NCBI GenBank assembly: GCA_963734955.1
Contig: CAVTJO010000005.1
Span: forward strand, 248,001 to 312,000
Reading direction: 5' to 3'
Source: UBA11986 sp963734955
GTDB lineage: Bacteria > Bacteroidota > Ignavibacteria > UBA10030 > UBA6906
Length of the DNA stretch: 64,000 bases
Shown: positions 53,491-61,208 of the stretch, piece after piece
Position numbering within the stretch: the stretch's first letter is position 1
Layout of the letters: each line of letters opens with the position of its first letter
Translations under genes and position numbers: made by a program
Notes under the pieces: generated by a model
Database searches by the model: none
Told to the model about the DNA's origin: nothing
The model's input: only the letters and a program-made list of their open reading frames with translations

Positions 53491-53774
53491 TGAACGAAGT
53501 GGGAATTGACTTGAGCAGGGCGTTCCCGAAAGAGGTCGATCAGTTTCTCAATCGGTCATTCGACTACGTTATCACTGTCTGCAGTCACGCAAGAGAAACA
53601 TGCCCGGTCTTCACCGGAAAAGTGAAGCATCGCTTTCATATCGGGTTCGACGATCCGGCTGAAGCAACGGGAACCGAGGAAGAAATTCTCGCAACATTCA
53701 GACGTGTTCGGGATGAAATTCGGGAGCAGTTTCACCTGTTCTTTGTTGAGCATGTCAAAGCAGCCGTACAATAA
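53421..53774 (+). pseudogene. arsC: 3' part of arsenate reductase arsC (thioredoxin-coupled type)
   Basis: In the frame starting at 53421 the sequence reads STLEVYSAGTVPAPSVHPKA, then GIDLSRAFPKEVDQFLN, then FDYVITVCSHARETCPVFTG, which contains the resolving Cys pair of the thioredoxin-linked ArsC family, and ends with RRVRDEIREQFHLFFVEHV. It is the C-terminal three quarters of ArsC, whose N terminus (with the catalytic Cys) is encoded at about 52336-52413. Its frame differs from that of the inserted arsA block. A truncated peptide could initiate at ATG 53490. acr3 follows 14 bases later. Confidence 0.88.
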
Positions 53775-53788
53775 CAGTAGAATGAATC

Positions 53789-54871
53789 ATGCCTTCGACT
53801 CTCAAGAAGCTTTCCATCCTGAATCGATACCTGACCCTGTGGATATTCCTCGCAATGGCCGTTGGTGTTTTCTGGGGGTACACCTTTTCCGGCATTGTCC
53901 ATTTTTGGAATTCGTTCCAATCAGGAACGACCAATATTCCAATCGCAATTGGGCTGATCCTGATGATGTACCCTCCTCTTGCCAAGGTGAAATACGAGGA
54001 GCTCGGGGATGTATTCAAGAATGTTCGTGTTCTCGCTCTCTCGCTTGTTCAGAACTGGATCATTGGACCGGCATTGATGTTCATACTTGCCGTCGTCTTC
54101 CTGCGGGACTACCCCGAGTACATGGCTGGACTGATCATGATCGGACTCGCTCGTTGTATCGCGATGGTAATCGTGTGGAACGAGCTGGCGAAAGGCGATA
54201 CCGAGTATGCAGCCGGACTTGTTGCCTTCAATTCGATCTTCCAGGTGCTGTTCTTCTCCCTTTATGCATATGTCTTCCTCACGATTATCCCGCGCTGGCT
54301 CGGGCTGAAGACATTTGCGGTTGACATCACAATCGGTCAAATTGCTGAAAGCGTGTTTATTTATCTCGGCATTCCTTTTCTGGCGGGGCTTCTCACTCGG
54401 TTCATTTTGCTGAAGATCAAGGGAAAGCAATGGTATGAAACACGTTTCATCCCGAGAATAAGCCCGGTTACACTGGTTGCCCTGCTCTTTACCATCGTCG
54501 TGATGTTCTCGCTGAAAGGTGAGTTCATCGTCAGGATTCCTCTCGACGTTGTCCGGATCGCTCTTCCCCTTGTACTCTACTTTGTAATCATGTTCCTCGT
54601 TTCGTTCTATCTTGGCAAAAAACTCGGCGCGGACTATTCCAAAACGGCCACACTTTCGTTTACCGCGGCGAGCAACAACTTTGAGCTGGCAATTGCTGTA
54701 GCCGTGGCAGTGTTCGGGATTAACTCAGGAGAGGCCTTCGCAGCCGTGATCGGGCCGTTGGTGGAAGTTCCGGTTCTTGTAAGTCTTGTTGGTGTCGCCT
54801 TGTGGTTTCAGAGGAAGTACTTCGGGAAGCCTGAAAGGGACACCATCGTTGCGTCCGATGCGAGCGTATGA
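53789..54871 (+). CDS. acr3: ACR3-family arsenite efflux transporter
   Basis: A 360-residue inner-membrane As(III)/H+ antiporter of the ACR3 (BASS-like) family, ten predicted helices. The conserved Cys lies in GLARCIAMVIVWNELAKGD (about residue 115-133), and FTAASNNFELAIAVAVAVFG with the following GPLVEVPVL are family signatures. It is the last gene of the ars operon and the efflux partner of ArsC. No terminator was recognised after it; convergent chrA debris follows. Confidence 0.95.
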   Translation: MPSTLKKLSILNRYLTLWIFLAMAVGVFWGYTFSGIVHFWNSFQSGTTNIPIAIGLILMMYPPLAKVKYEELGDVFKNVRVLALSLVQNWIIGPALMFILAVVFLRDYPEYMAGLIMIGLARCIAMVIVWNELAKGDTEYAAGLVAFNSIFQVLFFSLYAYVFLTIIPRWLGLKTFAVDITIGQIAESVFIYLGIPFLAGLLTRFILLKIKGKQWYETRFIPRISPVTLVALLFTIVVMFSLKGEFIVRIPLDVVRIALPLVLYFVIMFLVSFYLGKKLGADYSKTATLSFTAASNNFELAIAVAVAVFGINSGEAFAAVIGPLVEVPVLVSLVGVALWFQRKYFGKPERDTIVASDASV

Positions 54872-54929
54872 CTACCGGGTCAGCATCCAGTTTGTTGCAT
54901 GAGCGGCAAACCACAATTCTCTGGTTGTT

Positions 54930-55152
54930 CTAAAGCAGAGAAGACAGCCATCCGAGGATTGCTGAACCAAGCACGATCCATGCTGCATTGATGTTTGAAA
55001 CGAAGACAGCGAGTGCGGAGGCCAACAGGATAATCCATGAGGTGACCCCGGAAACCGTCGCATTCCAAGCTTCATGGTAACGGCGATCATCAACCCAAGG
55101 GACGCTGCATTGACGCCGTTGAGGAACCCGCGCAGGTTGATTACAGTCAAAG
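54930..55152 (-). pseudogene. chrA: Remnant of chromate transporter chrA (C-terminal end)
   Basis: The minus strand encodes RGFLNGVNAASLGLMIAV, a signature of the C-terminal half of ChrA, then after a one-base shift near 55075 continues as AWNATVSGVTSWIILLASAL, then VSNINAAWIVLGSAILGWLS, ending at a TAG (54932-54930). The last two helices of ChrA are thus present but frameshifted. Upstream (55150-55270) the sequence retains only faint resemblance and no open frame. The rest of the transporter is lost. Confidence 0.75.
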
Positions 55153-55275
55153 TCTTAGATCGCCTCTACACTGCTTACCTTGAACCAAAATCGAGCGTCG
55201 AACGAAGACGGTAACACCCAATGCACCCGTGGTCATCGTTCGCAGATACAGTCTCGCTTCATACGTTCCGCAGAG

Positions 55276-56016
55276 TCAAACGGTGAGCTGATAGCCAATA
55301 TAACCGATGGTAGCCATTGCCGATGAAACAATTCGTCCAAAAGAAAAAAGAATATGATTGCGTTGATTAAGGTTGATGTAGCCACCCAAATTGAGTCCAC
55401 CGCTCTGCTCCGCATCCTCATTGTCAGGCGTTTGATAATAGAGTTCTGCACCGAGGGTGATCACTTGGGAAAAGTCATATTGGACCTCCCAGCCAGCAAA
55501 GCCCCAGTTCCTTCTTCCGACACCAGGATTGTACCAAACGCCTCCACCTGCGTACGTTGTCAGTCCTCCCCAGCTCTTCTGAGCCCACAAAGGAATGTAG
55601 GCTTGCACCTTGCCCGATCCCAGTAGTTTGTCCTCGTTCCCGGTCGGGATCTCGATCAAGGGAAAGGTTCCAATTTGAGGAACATCCGCCGTCTCATCAA
55701 TAAATCGGTATTTGACACCAAGTTCCGTATCGCCGTAACCATAGCGAGTTCCATCGACCGTGTGTACGTATCCAAACGGAGCAACAAGATGTAGCTGCAC
55801 GTTCGGAACGACACCGTAGTTTACCTCAAAGTGCGGCAAGGTGGCATCAGTCTCTTGCCTTTCGAACTGCTGCATGGATGCGACATAGAATTCCCAATGG
55901 AGATAGTCAACAGGTTGCGGGTCATCGGTCTTGAAGGGAGGGCCTGCAAGGGATTCCGCTGCATTGAACAACGACAGCTCTGCAATGAGGAGATATATCG
56001 GACACCGAGTCAACAT
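55276..56016 (-). CDS. Outer-membrane 'transporter'/MetA-like beta-barrel protein
   Basis: A 246-residue exported protein: signal peptide (about 1-24, ...AESLA), then PFKTDDPQPVDYLHWEFYVA, strand-rich sequence with alternating aromatic residues (LHLVAPFGYVHTVDGTRYG, GDTELGVKYRFI, IPTGNEDKLLGSGKVQAYIP) and a C-terminal strand ending YQLTV. It fits the family annotated as transporter / phenol MetA-like outer-membrane proteins. It follows the padR gene by 6 bases and precedes the chrA remnant, suggesting it once served a padR-omp-chrA unit. The substrate is unknown. Confidence 0.65.
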   Translation of the reverse strand: MLTRCPIYLLIAELSLFNAAESLAGPPFKTDDPQPVDYLHWEFYVASMQQFERQETDATLPHFEVNYGVVPNVQLHLVAPFGYVHTVDGTRYGYGDTELGVKYRFIDETADVPQIGTFPLIEIPTGNEDKLLGSGKVQAYIPLWAQKSWGGLTTYAGGGVWYNPGVGRRNWGFAGWEVQYDFSQVITLGAELYYQTPDNEDAEQSGGLNLGGYINLNQRNHILFSFGRIVSSAMATIGYIGYQLTV

Positions 56017-56022
56017 TTTACC

Positions 56023-56331
56023 TCATCCCTCGTCTATTTCGTTGAGCAACTCCCGCACCTTTTCCTTTGCCTCCAGCAAGGTTTTCTTGCCTTTTGCAGT
56101 CGTCCTGTAGTACCTCCTCACCTTTCCATCCACAACTCGTCCTTCGGATTTCAGCAATCCATCCTCTTCCAGGGAATGAAAAATGGGATACAACGTGCCC
56201 GGACTGATGTCGTACCCATGTCGCCCGAGTTCTTCAATCAGCCACAGACCGTAGACCGGCTCTTTTGCTGCGTGATGCAGGATGTGAATCTTGATAAAAC
56301 CGAGAAAGAAGCTCCGTATCATTGAGCCCAT
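56023..56331 (-). CDS. PadR-family transcriptional regulator
   Basis: A 102-residue winged-helix PadR regulator: LGFIKIHILHHAAKEPVYGL, DISPGTLYPIFHSLEEDGLL (recognition helix and turn), VDGKVRRYYRTTAKGKKTL (wing) and a short C-terminal dimer helix. The promoter upstream carries an inverted repeat that may be its operator. It controls the adjacent outer-membrane protein gene and formerly chrA; PadR regulators are frequent beside chrA-type genes. Two ATG codons (56331, 56322) are possible starts. Confidence 0.9.
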   Translation of the reverse strand: MGSMIRSFFLGFIKIHILHHAAKEPVYGLWLIEELGRHGYDISPGTLYPIFHSLEEDGLLKSEGRVVDGKVRRYYRTTAKGKKTLLEAKEKVRELLNEIDEG

Positions 56332-56343
56332 GGTCAGCTCGAC

Positions 56344-56380
56344 GTATTATCGATTACCGTTATCGAAAGTCAATATAACG
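56344..56380 (-). promoter_or_regulatory. padR promoter and possible operator
   Basis: Read on the minus strand: TTGACT (56373-56368), 18 bases, TAATAC (56349-56344). CGTTAT (56358-56363) and ATAACG (56375-56380) form an inverted repeat around the -35, a plausible PadR binding site. No other gene lies between 56331 and 56613. Confidence 0.45.
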
Positions 56381-56562
56381 AACGCGACGGCATGGAGTCA
56401 ACCCACACCATCTGGGCATCTCCCCTTGAAGTTGTCATCGTTCTGGTCTTTCTACCGCCACGAATTCTATCACTCCCGCAACTTGTGCTGTCATGGATGA
56501 GAAATCCTTTTCCCCTCATTCATTAAATCTGTCAATTTCCTCAATATCTCGGTGGCACACTA

Positions 56563-56580
56563 TATGAGCAATCACTCATA
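56563..56580 (+). promoter_or_regulatory. ArsR/SmtB-type operator
   Basis: TATGAG-CAATCA-CTCATA, a perfect 6-bp inverted repeat with 6-base spacing, resembles the 12-2-12 ATATGAnCAAnn-type operators of ArsR/SmtB sensors. It lies 32 bases before the start of the regulator gene at 56613. Confidence 0.65.
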
Positions 56581-56612
56581 CGCTCAAACATGGCAATAAT
56601 GGAGTGGACGAC

Positions 56613-56930
56613 ATGCAGCGAACCTCAACTGAACTCAAGGCCGAAATACTCAATGCTCTCGCACACCCAAATCGCATACGGATTTTGGAATACTTGCGCA
56701 AAGACATTCGATGCAACTGCGAATTGGCCCCAGCATTGGAGCTTGAACAATCAAACCTCTCACGTCATTTGAAGATTCTTGTTCAAGCAGGCGTCCTTGT
56801 ATCGTGGAAGGATGGACTCCGGGTCAACTTCAAGGTGGCTGATGAGCGGATCTTCAAGATCATTGATATTGCCACCGCCATTGCGAAGCGTGGCGCTGAA
56901 CAAAAGGCAGAGGCATTACAGGAAGCATAA
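56613..56930 (+). CDS. ArsR/SmtB-family metalloregulator
   Basis: A 105-residue winged-helix repressor. The start at ATG 56613 (GGAG eight bases upstream) is preferred over the GTG at 56604. DNA-binding helix LELEQSNLSRHLKILVQAGVL; the alpha-3 region reads RCNCELAP, giving a CxC thiolate site typical of As, Cd or Pb sensors. It heads a run of seven closely spaced genes for thiol-redox and metal transport, and its operator lies just upstream, so it probably represses the whole cassette. Confidence 0.9.
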   Translation: MQRTSTELKAEILNALAHPNRIRILEYLRKDIRCNCELAPALELEQSNLSRHLKILVQAGVLVSWKDGLRVNFKVADERIFKIIDIATAIAKRGAEQKAEALQEA

Positions 56931-56944
56931 TGAAAGGAAGTAAT

Positions 56945-57187
56945 ATGACTATCAAAGTACTGGGACCCGGATGCATGAACTGCAAAACTCTGGAACGACG
57001 AACACGAGAGGCTGTTGAACAACTGAGCCTCGAAGCAATCATACAGAAGGTGGAAGACTATCAAGGAATCTCCTCGTACGGCATCATGTCAACGCCCGGA
57101 CTTGTGGTAGATGAGAAGGTGGTCAGTCAGGGTCGTGTGCCCACGGTGGAAGCAATTAAGGAGCTGATCCAACAGTCGCGTCAATGA
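56945..57187 (+). CDS. Small redox-active thioredoxin-like protein (CMNC)
   Basis: An 80-residue thioredoxin-fold protein of the 'redox-active disulfide protein 2' type: KVLGPGCMNCKTLE with Cys at 10 and 13, and the cis-Pro motif STPGLVV. Cytosolic (no signal). The ATG at 56945 is preceded by AAAGGAAG. Its stop region overlaps the permease start by 4 bases. A paralog lies after the permease (58252). It may pass electrons or metal to the permease; this is inferred from context only. Confidence 0.88.
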   Translation: MTIKVLGPGCMNCKTLERRTREAVEQLSLEAIIQKVEDYQGISSYGIMSTPGLVVDEKVVSQGRVPTVEAIKELIQQSRQ

Positions 57188-58233
57188 ACACACGAGCATG
57201 GTCGCTTACACCTGTCTCTGAGAAGAGAATCTACGCTCTCCCCCTCCTTTTGCTCCCGGTCTGGGTTGTCACCTATATCTTTCTGAAGCCGGCTGTTGAT
57301 GCTGTGGTACATTCCCTGTTTGGCATGACGCCCGGTTCGATGTTGACCGAAGCGGTGCGGTTTTTCCTGTATGAAGTCCCGAAGGTTCTGCTGCTGCTAA
57401 CGCTGATCGTGTTCCTCGTCGGGATCATTCGGAGCTATTTCTCGCCGGAGAGGACCAGAAGAATTCTTGGAAAGCGTTCGACCTTCACGGGAAACATGCT
57501 GGCCGGCCTTCTCGGTGTCGTTACACCGTTTTGTTCCTGTTCGGCAGTCCCACTCTTCATTGGCTTTGTTGAAGCCGGTGTTCCGCTTGGCGTGACATTC
57601 TCGTTCCTGATTGCTGCGCCGATGATCAACGAAGTTGCACTCGTCCTTCTGTTCGGACTCTTCGGGTGGGAAACAGCAGTGCTGTACGCTGGTACCGGAC
57701 TCCTTATTGCAATCACGGCCGGATACGTGATTGGAAGACTCAAAGTTGAGCGGTTTGTTGAAGACTGGGTCTACTCAATCAAATCCGGACCGGGCACGGT
57801 TCCAGATGAAGCAATGACATTCGCTCAGAGAATTGAGCGCGGCTTCGAATCAGTCCGCGAAATTGTAGGGAAGGTTTGGCTCTACGTCGTTGCCGGAATT
57901 GCAGTCGGGGCGGGAATCCACGGGTTTGTTCCTGAGAACTTCATGGCAGGCATTATGGGTAAGTCCGCCTGGTGGTCGGTCCCCATTTCGGTTCTCATCG
58001 GCGTTCCGCTGTACTCAAATGCAGCAGGCATTATTCCCATTGTGCAGGCATTGTTGGAGAAAGGTGCATCACTGGGAACGGTTCTGGCCTTCATGATGTC
58101 CGTGATCGGGTTGTCACTTCCGGAAACAATTATACTTAAGAAAGTCTTGAAGCTCCCGCTCATCTTCATCTTTGTCGGGGTGGTGGCAGCTGGCATTCTG
58201 ATAGTCGGATACGTTTTCAACCTCATTTATTGA
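57184..58233 (+). CDS. ArsP-type permease (DUF318 family)
   Basis: A 349-residue membrane protein of the DUF318/ArsP permease family, about eight to ten helices. The signature TPFCSCSAVPLFIGFVEAG (about residues 117-135) carries the CxC pair typical of ArsP and related permeases, followed by FSFLIAAPMINEVA; the second half repeats with GVPLYSNAAGIIPIVQALL. ArsP exports trivalent methylated organoarsenicals; here, beside arsM and thiol proteins, that or export of another soft metal is plausible but unproven. Its start overlaps the previous gene. Confidence 0.85.
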   Translation: MNTRAWSLTPVSEKRIYALPLLLLPVWVVTYIFLKPAVDAVVHSLFGMTPGSMLTEAVRFFLYEVPKVLLLLTLIVFLVGIIRSYFSPERTRRILGKRSTFTGNMLAGLLGVVTPFCSCSAVPLFIGFVEAGVPLGVTFSFLIAAPMINEVALVLLFGLFGWETAVLYAGTGLLIAITAGYVIGRLKVERFVEDWVYSIKSGPGTVPDEAMTFAQRIERGFESVREIVGKVWLYVVAGIAVGAGIHGFVPENFMAGIMGKSAWWSVPISVLIGVPLYSNAAGIIPIVQALLEKGASLGTVLAFMMSVIGLSLPETIILKKVLKLPLIFIFVGVVAAGILIVGYVFNLIY

Positions 58234-58251
58234 CATCAACCGGGGGAGTCT

Positions 58252-58506
58252 ATGGGGACAACTAAAATACAGGTGCTTGGTGTGGGTTGCTCGAAATGCA
58301 AAACACTCGAAGAGAAGGTTCGACAACTCATCGCGACACATCAACTCGATGTCGACCTTGAGAAGGTTTCCGATCTGCAGGAGATCATGAGGTACGGGAT
58401 CATGACTACACCTGGGCTGGTTATCAACGGCACATTGAAAAGTGTCGGGATCGTGCCAAAAGATGCACAACTCTTACAATGGATCAAGGAACAGAATAAT
58501 GAATAA
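58252..58506 (+). CDS. Small redox-active thioredoxin-like protein (CSKC)
   Basis: An 84-residue paralog of the protein at 56945: IQVLGVGCSKCKTLE with Cys at 13 and 16, and TTPGLVINGTLKS with the cis-Pro. No signal peptide. GGGGGAG lies about 8 bases before the ATG. The 3' end overlaps the next gene by 8 bases. Having two such proteins on both sides of one permease is a feature of the cassette. Confidence 0.88.
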   Translation: MGTTKIQVLGVGCSKCKTLEEKVRQLIATHQLDVDLEKVSDLQEIMRYGIMTTPGLVINGTLKSVGIVPKDAQLLQWIKEQNNE

Positions 58507-58918
58507 GAACAGAGTCGTCCTTGTTGCCCTCATATCACTCGGCATTATCACAGCGAATGTCGTCGGACAACCGAAGACAGGCAAATCGACGATACCATCT
58601 ACGGCGAAGATCGACAAACAGCTCGTAACGTTTGTTGAATTGGGTTCGGTAAAGTGCATACCCTGTCGTCAGATGCAGCCCGTGATGAAGGCCATCGAGC
58701 GGAAGTATGGTGACCAGGTCAAAGTAGTGTTTCATGACGTGTGGACGGACGGGGGCCGCTCGTCTGCAGAAAAGTATGACATCAGGTTAATTCCCACACA
58801 GGTATTTCTCGATGCAAACGGGAAGGAGTTCTTCAGGCATGAAGGGTTTTATCCCGAAGAAGAAATTCACAAGCTCCTCCAGAAGCGCGGTTTGAAAATC
58901 GTGAGTGCGATGAACTGA
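58499..58918 (+). CDS. Exported thioredoxin-fold protein (CIPC)
   Basis: A 139-residue protein with a signal peptide (about 1-23, ...VVG) and a thioredoxin fold: FVELGSVKCIPCRQMQPVM with Cys 53 and 56 and the cis-Pro in IRLIPTQVFLD. It should work in the periplasm, re-reduced by the CcdA-type protein encoded 2 bases downstream. Its start overlaps the end of the preceding gene (AATGAATAA). Confidence 0.9.
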   Translation: MNKNRVVLVALISLGIITANVVGQPKTGKSTIPSTAKIDKQLVTFVELGSVKCIPCRQMQPVMKAIERKYGDQVKVVFHDVWTDGGRSSAEKYDIRLIPTQVFLDANGKEFFRHEGFYPEEEIHKLLQKRGLKIVSAMN

Positions 58919-58920
58919 TC

Positions 58921-59622
58921 ATGCTCGACGAGCTTTTCACAACACTGACGCTGGCGATGACGGACAGATTCGGGATTGCACTTGGCGCATCCTTCGCGTG
59001 GGGCATTGCGAGCATTCTGCTAAGCCCTTGCCATCTCACGAGCATTCCACTTATCATCGGGTTTCTGACGGCGGGGGATGAGAAAAAAGGGGCGAGGGGG
59101 CTCACACTCTCGTTCGTGTTCTCGGTTGGCATTCTCATCGCCATTGCTGTGATCGGAGCGATTACGGCTGCCTTGGGGCGAATGCTGGGAGACATTGGTC
59201 CCTACGGCAATTACCTTGTAGCTGCCATCTTTCTGATCATGGGCCTCTTCCTCATGGACCTCATCCGCTTGCCAGATTGGGGCATCGCACTTCGTCCTTT
59301 GGGGGCACACCCGCCACTTCTCTCAGCGCTGACCTTGGGTCTGGTATTCGGTATCGCTCTTGGACCGTGCACTTTTGCTTTTATGGCACCGGTGCTTGGC
59401 GTCGTGTTCCAGATGGCGGGCACGAACATGACTGAAGCAGGGATACTGCTGCTTTCGTTTGGCCTGGGTCATACCGCAGTCATCACGGCAACTGGTGGAG
59501 TTGCATCCCGTGTGCAAGCGTATCTCAATTGGACGAATCGATCAAATGTTGTACTGTGGGCAAAACGCACCGCCGGCCTTCTTGTTGTCTTTGGAGGCTT
59601 CTATGCAATCTATGTATCGTGA
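58921..59622 (+). CDS. CcdA/DsbD-type transmembrane thiol electron carrier
   Basis: A 233-residue six-helix membrane protein of the CcdA (cytochrome c biogenesis / DsbD transmembrane) family. The two membrane Cys lie in LLSPCHLTSIPLIIGF and ALGPCTFAFMAPVLG, each after a Pro as expected. It moves electrons from cytosolic thioredoxin to periplasmic thiol proteins, here most likely the exported thioredoxin encoded just before it. Part of the metal/thiol cassette. Confidence 0.9.
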   Translation: MLDELFTTLTLAMTDRFGIALGASFAWGIASILLSPCHLTSIPLIIGFLTAGDEKKGARGLTLSFVFSVGILIAIAVIGAITAALGRMLGDIGPYGNYLVAAIFLIMGLFLMDLIRLPDWGIALRPLGAHPPLLSALTLGLVFGIALGPCTFAFMAPVLGVVFQMAGTNMTEAGILLLSFGLGHTAVITATGGVASRVQAYLNWTNRSNVVLWAKRTAGLLVVFGGFYAIYVS

Positions 59623-59668
59623 AATGTGTTGGCTCCAATCGCGATAAACCCGAAAAGGAGAGGAGCAA

Positions 59669-59935
59669 TTGAGCAATTCTTGCTGTCAGAAGCTGCAAGC
59701 GACAATCATCAAGGTCGCAGATTTCGAGGCAGGTATCGTTGGTCTGGAGAATGTGTTTCGTAACGTCGACCGGTCTGGGATAGAGAAGGAAGAGGAGGTG
59801 GCAAATGAACTCATCAAATGGGTCGTGGAATTCGGCAACTATGTTGCACCCGCTCGAAGAAACGAATACAAGCATGCTTTGTTGTACGAGTATCGGAAAT
59901 TCCTCGCAAAGAGGAAATGCCCACCACAGCAATAG
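59669..59935 (+). CDS. Small Cys-containing protein of unknown function
   Basis: An 88-residue soluble protein not recognised. It begins SNSCCQKLQATIIKV, has an acidic helical middle (GIEKEEEVANELIKWVVEFG) and a basic end YRKFLAKRKCPPQQ. The CC pair near the N terminus and a C-terminal Cys suggest metal or thiol chemistry. Start is TTG at 59669 with AGGAGAGG six bases upstream. Its place after ccdA and before a cation exporter, in the same direction, ties it to the metal cassette. Confidence 0.65.
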   Translation: MSNSCCQKLQATIIKVADFEAGIVGLENVFRNVDRSGIEKEEEVANELIKWVVEFGNYVAPARRNEYKHALLYEYRKFLAKRKCPPQQ

Positions 59936-60036
59936 AACAATCACATGACCGTCCCAGCTTGACAAATTGATGCAATTGCCGTTATTTGTTCCCACCATTC
60001 ACGCACGATAGTCTGGGACGATCAGATCAGCGAATC

Positions 60037-60933
60037 ATGACGCATTCACTCGCAACAACGGCTTCGGATGACCGGTTGGAAACGAAGCTTCTCATCACGA
60101 TGGTGTTGAACTTCCTCATCACTGCGGTGGAAGTTGTCGGGGGAGTTCTCTCCGGAAGTCTCTCCCTTCTCTCGGACGCGATCCACAATTTCAGTGATGG
60201 GGTAGCCATTGTTATCAGCTACGCCGCAATGCGGTTGAGCAAGAGGCCTCGCACGCTGCGTCATACATTTGGCCTGAAGCGAACGGAGCTTCTCGCTGCT
60301 ATCGTCAATGCAAGCACACTCATCATTATCAGTTTTTTCCTGATCCGGGAAGCAATAGGACGACTCGCTCATCCCGTACCGATCGCCGGAAATCTGATGC
60401 TGTTGGTTGCCTCTGTGGGTCTTGTGGCGAATATTGTGGGAACGCTGTTGCTCAGAAAGGGGGCAAATGGCAGCATCAATATTCGCGCTGCGTATTTGCA
60501 CCTTATGAGTGATGCCATTTCTAGTTTAGGAGTGATCCTCGGTGCTTTGTTCATTATAGTGTTCGACATCGTTTGGATCGATCCGGCTTTGACGATTCTC
60601 ATTTCGATCTACATCCTGAAGGAAACGTATGACATCGTCAGAGAGTCGGTTGACGTTATCATGATGTCCACCCCCGAGGAAATCAACGTGAATCAGATCC
60701 AGAATGCGGTGGAAGCCATTCCCGGAGTACGCAACATCCATCATTTGCACGTCTGGAGATTGAACGACGCTGACATTCACTTCGAGGCACATGTGGAAGT
60801 GGACGATATCCCTGTCAGCCGGACCGGTGAGATACAGACAAGGATTCAGGATTTTCTGCGCGACAAGTTCAACGTTGCCCACACGACATTGCAGTTTGAA
60901 TGCGATTCGTGCCGGAAGAAAGAGTTGGTATGA
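60037..60933 (+). CDS. Cation diffusion facilitator family efflux transporter
   Basis: A 298-residue CDF exporter (CzcD/ZitB-like) for Zn2+ and similar ions. Six helices; the metal site residues HNFSDG (helix II) and HLMSDAISS (helix V) are both of the HxxxD type, which points to Zn/Cd. C-terminal cytoplasmic domain IPGVRNIHHLHVWRLNDADI is intact, followed by a final CDSCRKK. ATG at 60037 chosen (MTHSLATTASDDR); the frame extends further upstream without homology. Last gene of the metal region. Confidence 0.92.
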   Translation: MTHSLATTASDDRLETKLLITMVLNFLITAVEVVGGVLSGSLSLLSDAIHNFSDGVAIVISYAAMRLSKRPRTLRHTFGLKRTELLAAIVNASTLIIISFFLIREAIGRLAHPVPIAGNLMLLVASVGLVANIVGTLLLRKGANGSINIRAAYLHLMSDAISSLGVILGALFIIVFDIVWIDPALTILISIYILKETYDIVRESVDVIMMSTPEEINVNQIQNAVEAIPGVRNIHHLHVWRLNDADIHFEAHVEVDDIPVSRTGEIQTRIQDFLRDKFNVAHTTLQFECDSCRKKELV

Positions 60934-60979
60934 ACAAACTCATGCGAAAGGCGGAACCCGCCAGCCCACCATTTGCTTC

Positions 60980-61182
60980 CAACCAGGATTTTGTGAACCT
61001 GTCGGTCTACGATGTCCACGGCGCGGTTAAGGTCTTCAACGACCAGACGCATTGATCCGGGAGTCAGCGTTGGGTTGGATGGGACAAACAACTATGGCCT
61101 GACGGCTGCAACCGGGGTCTGCTTCTCGAAGATGCAGTCAGGAGAGTTCACATCTTCGATGAATATGTCCCTGTTGAAGTAA
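60980..61182 (+). pseudogene. Relic of a T9SS sorting domain (FlgD-like type)
   Basis: One frame reads FVNLSVYDVHGAVKVFNDQ (60989-61045). A second frame continues RIDPGVSVGLDGTNNYGLTA, then ATGVCFSKMQSGEF and MSLLK with a TAA stop at 61180-61182. This matches the C-terminal half of a type IX sorting domain (compare WDGTNNYGLTVATGVYFY of intact proteins), so it is the end of a lost cargo gene, with a frameshift near 61045. Nothing else is seen between 60933 and 61209. Confidence 0.72.
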
Positions 61183-61208
61183 ACGCCACTCGGCTTCACA
61201 CAAACAAC

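Noticed and set aside
54872..55150. Small unknown gene on the minus strand
   Set aside because: Its N-terminal part is the ChrA signature GFLNGVNAASLGLM, and the rest of ChrA continues in a different frame, so it is a relic.
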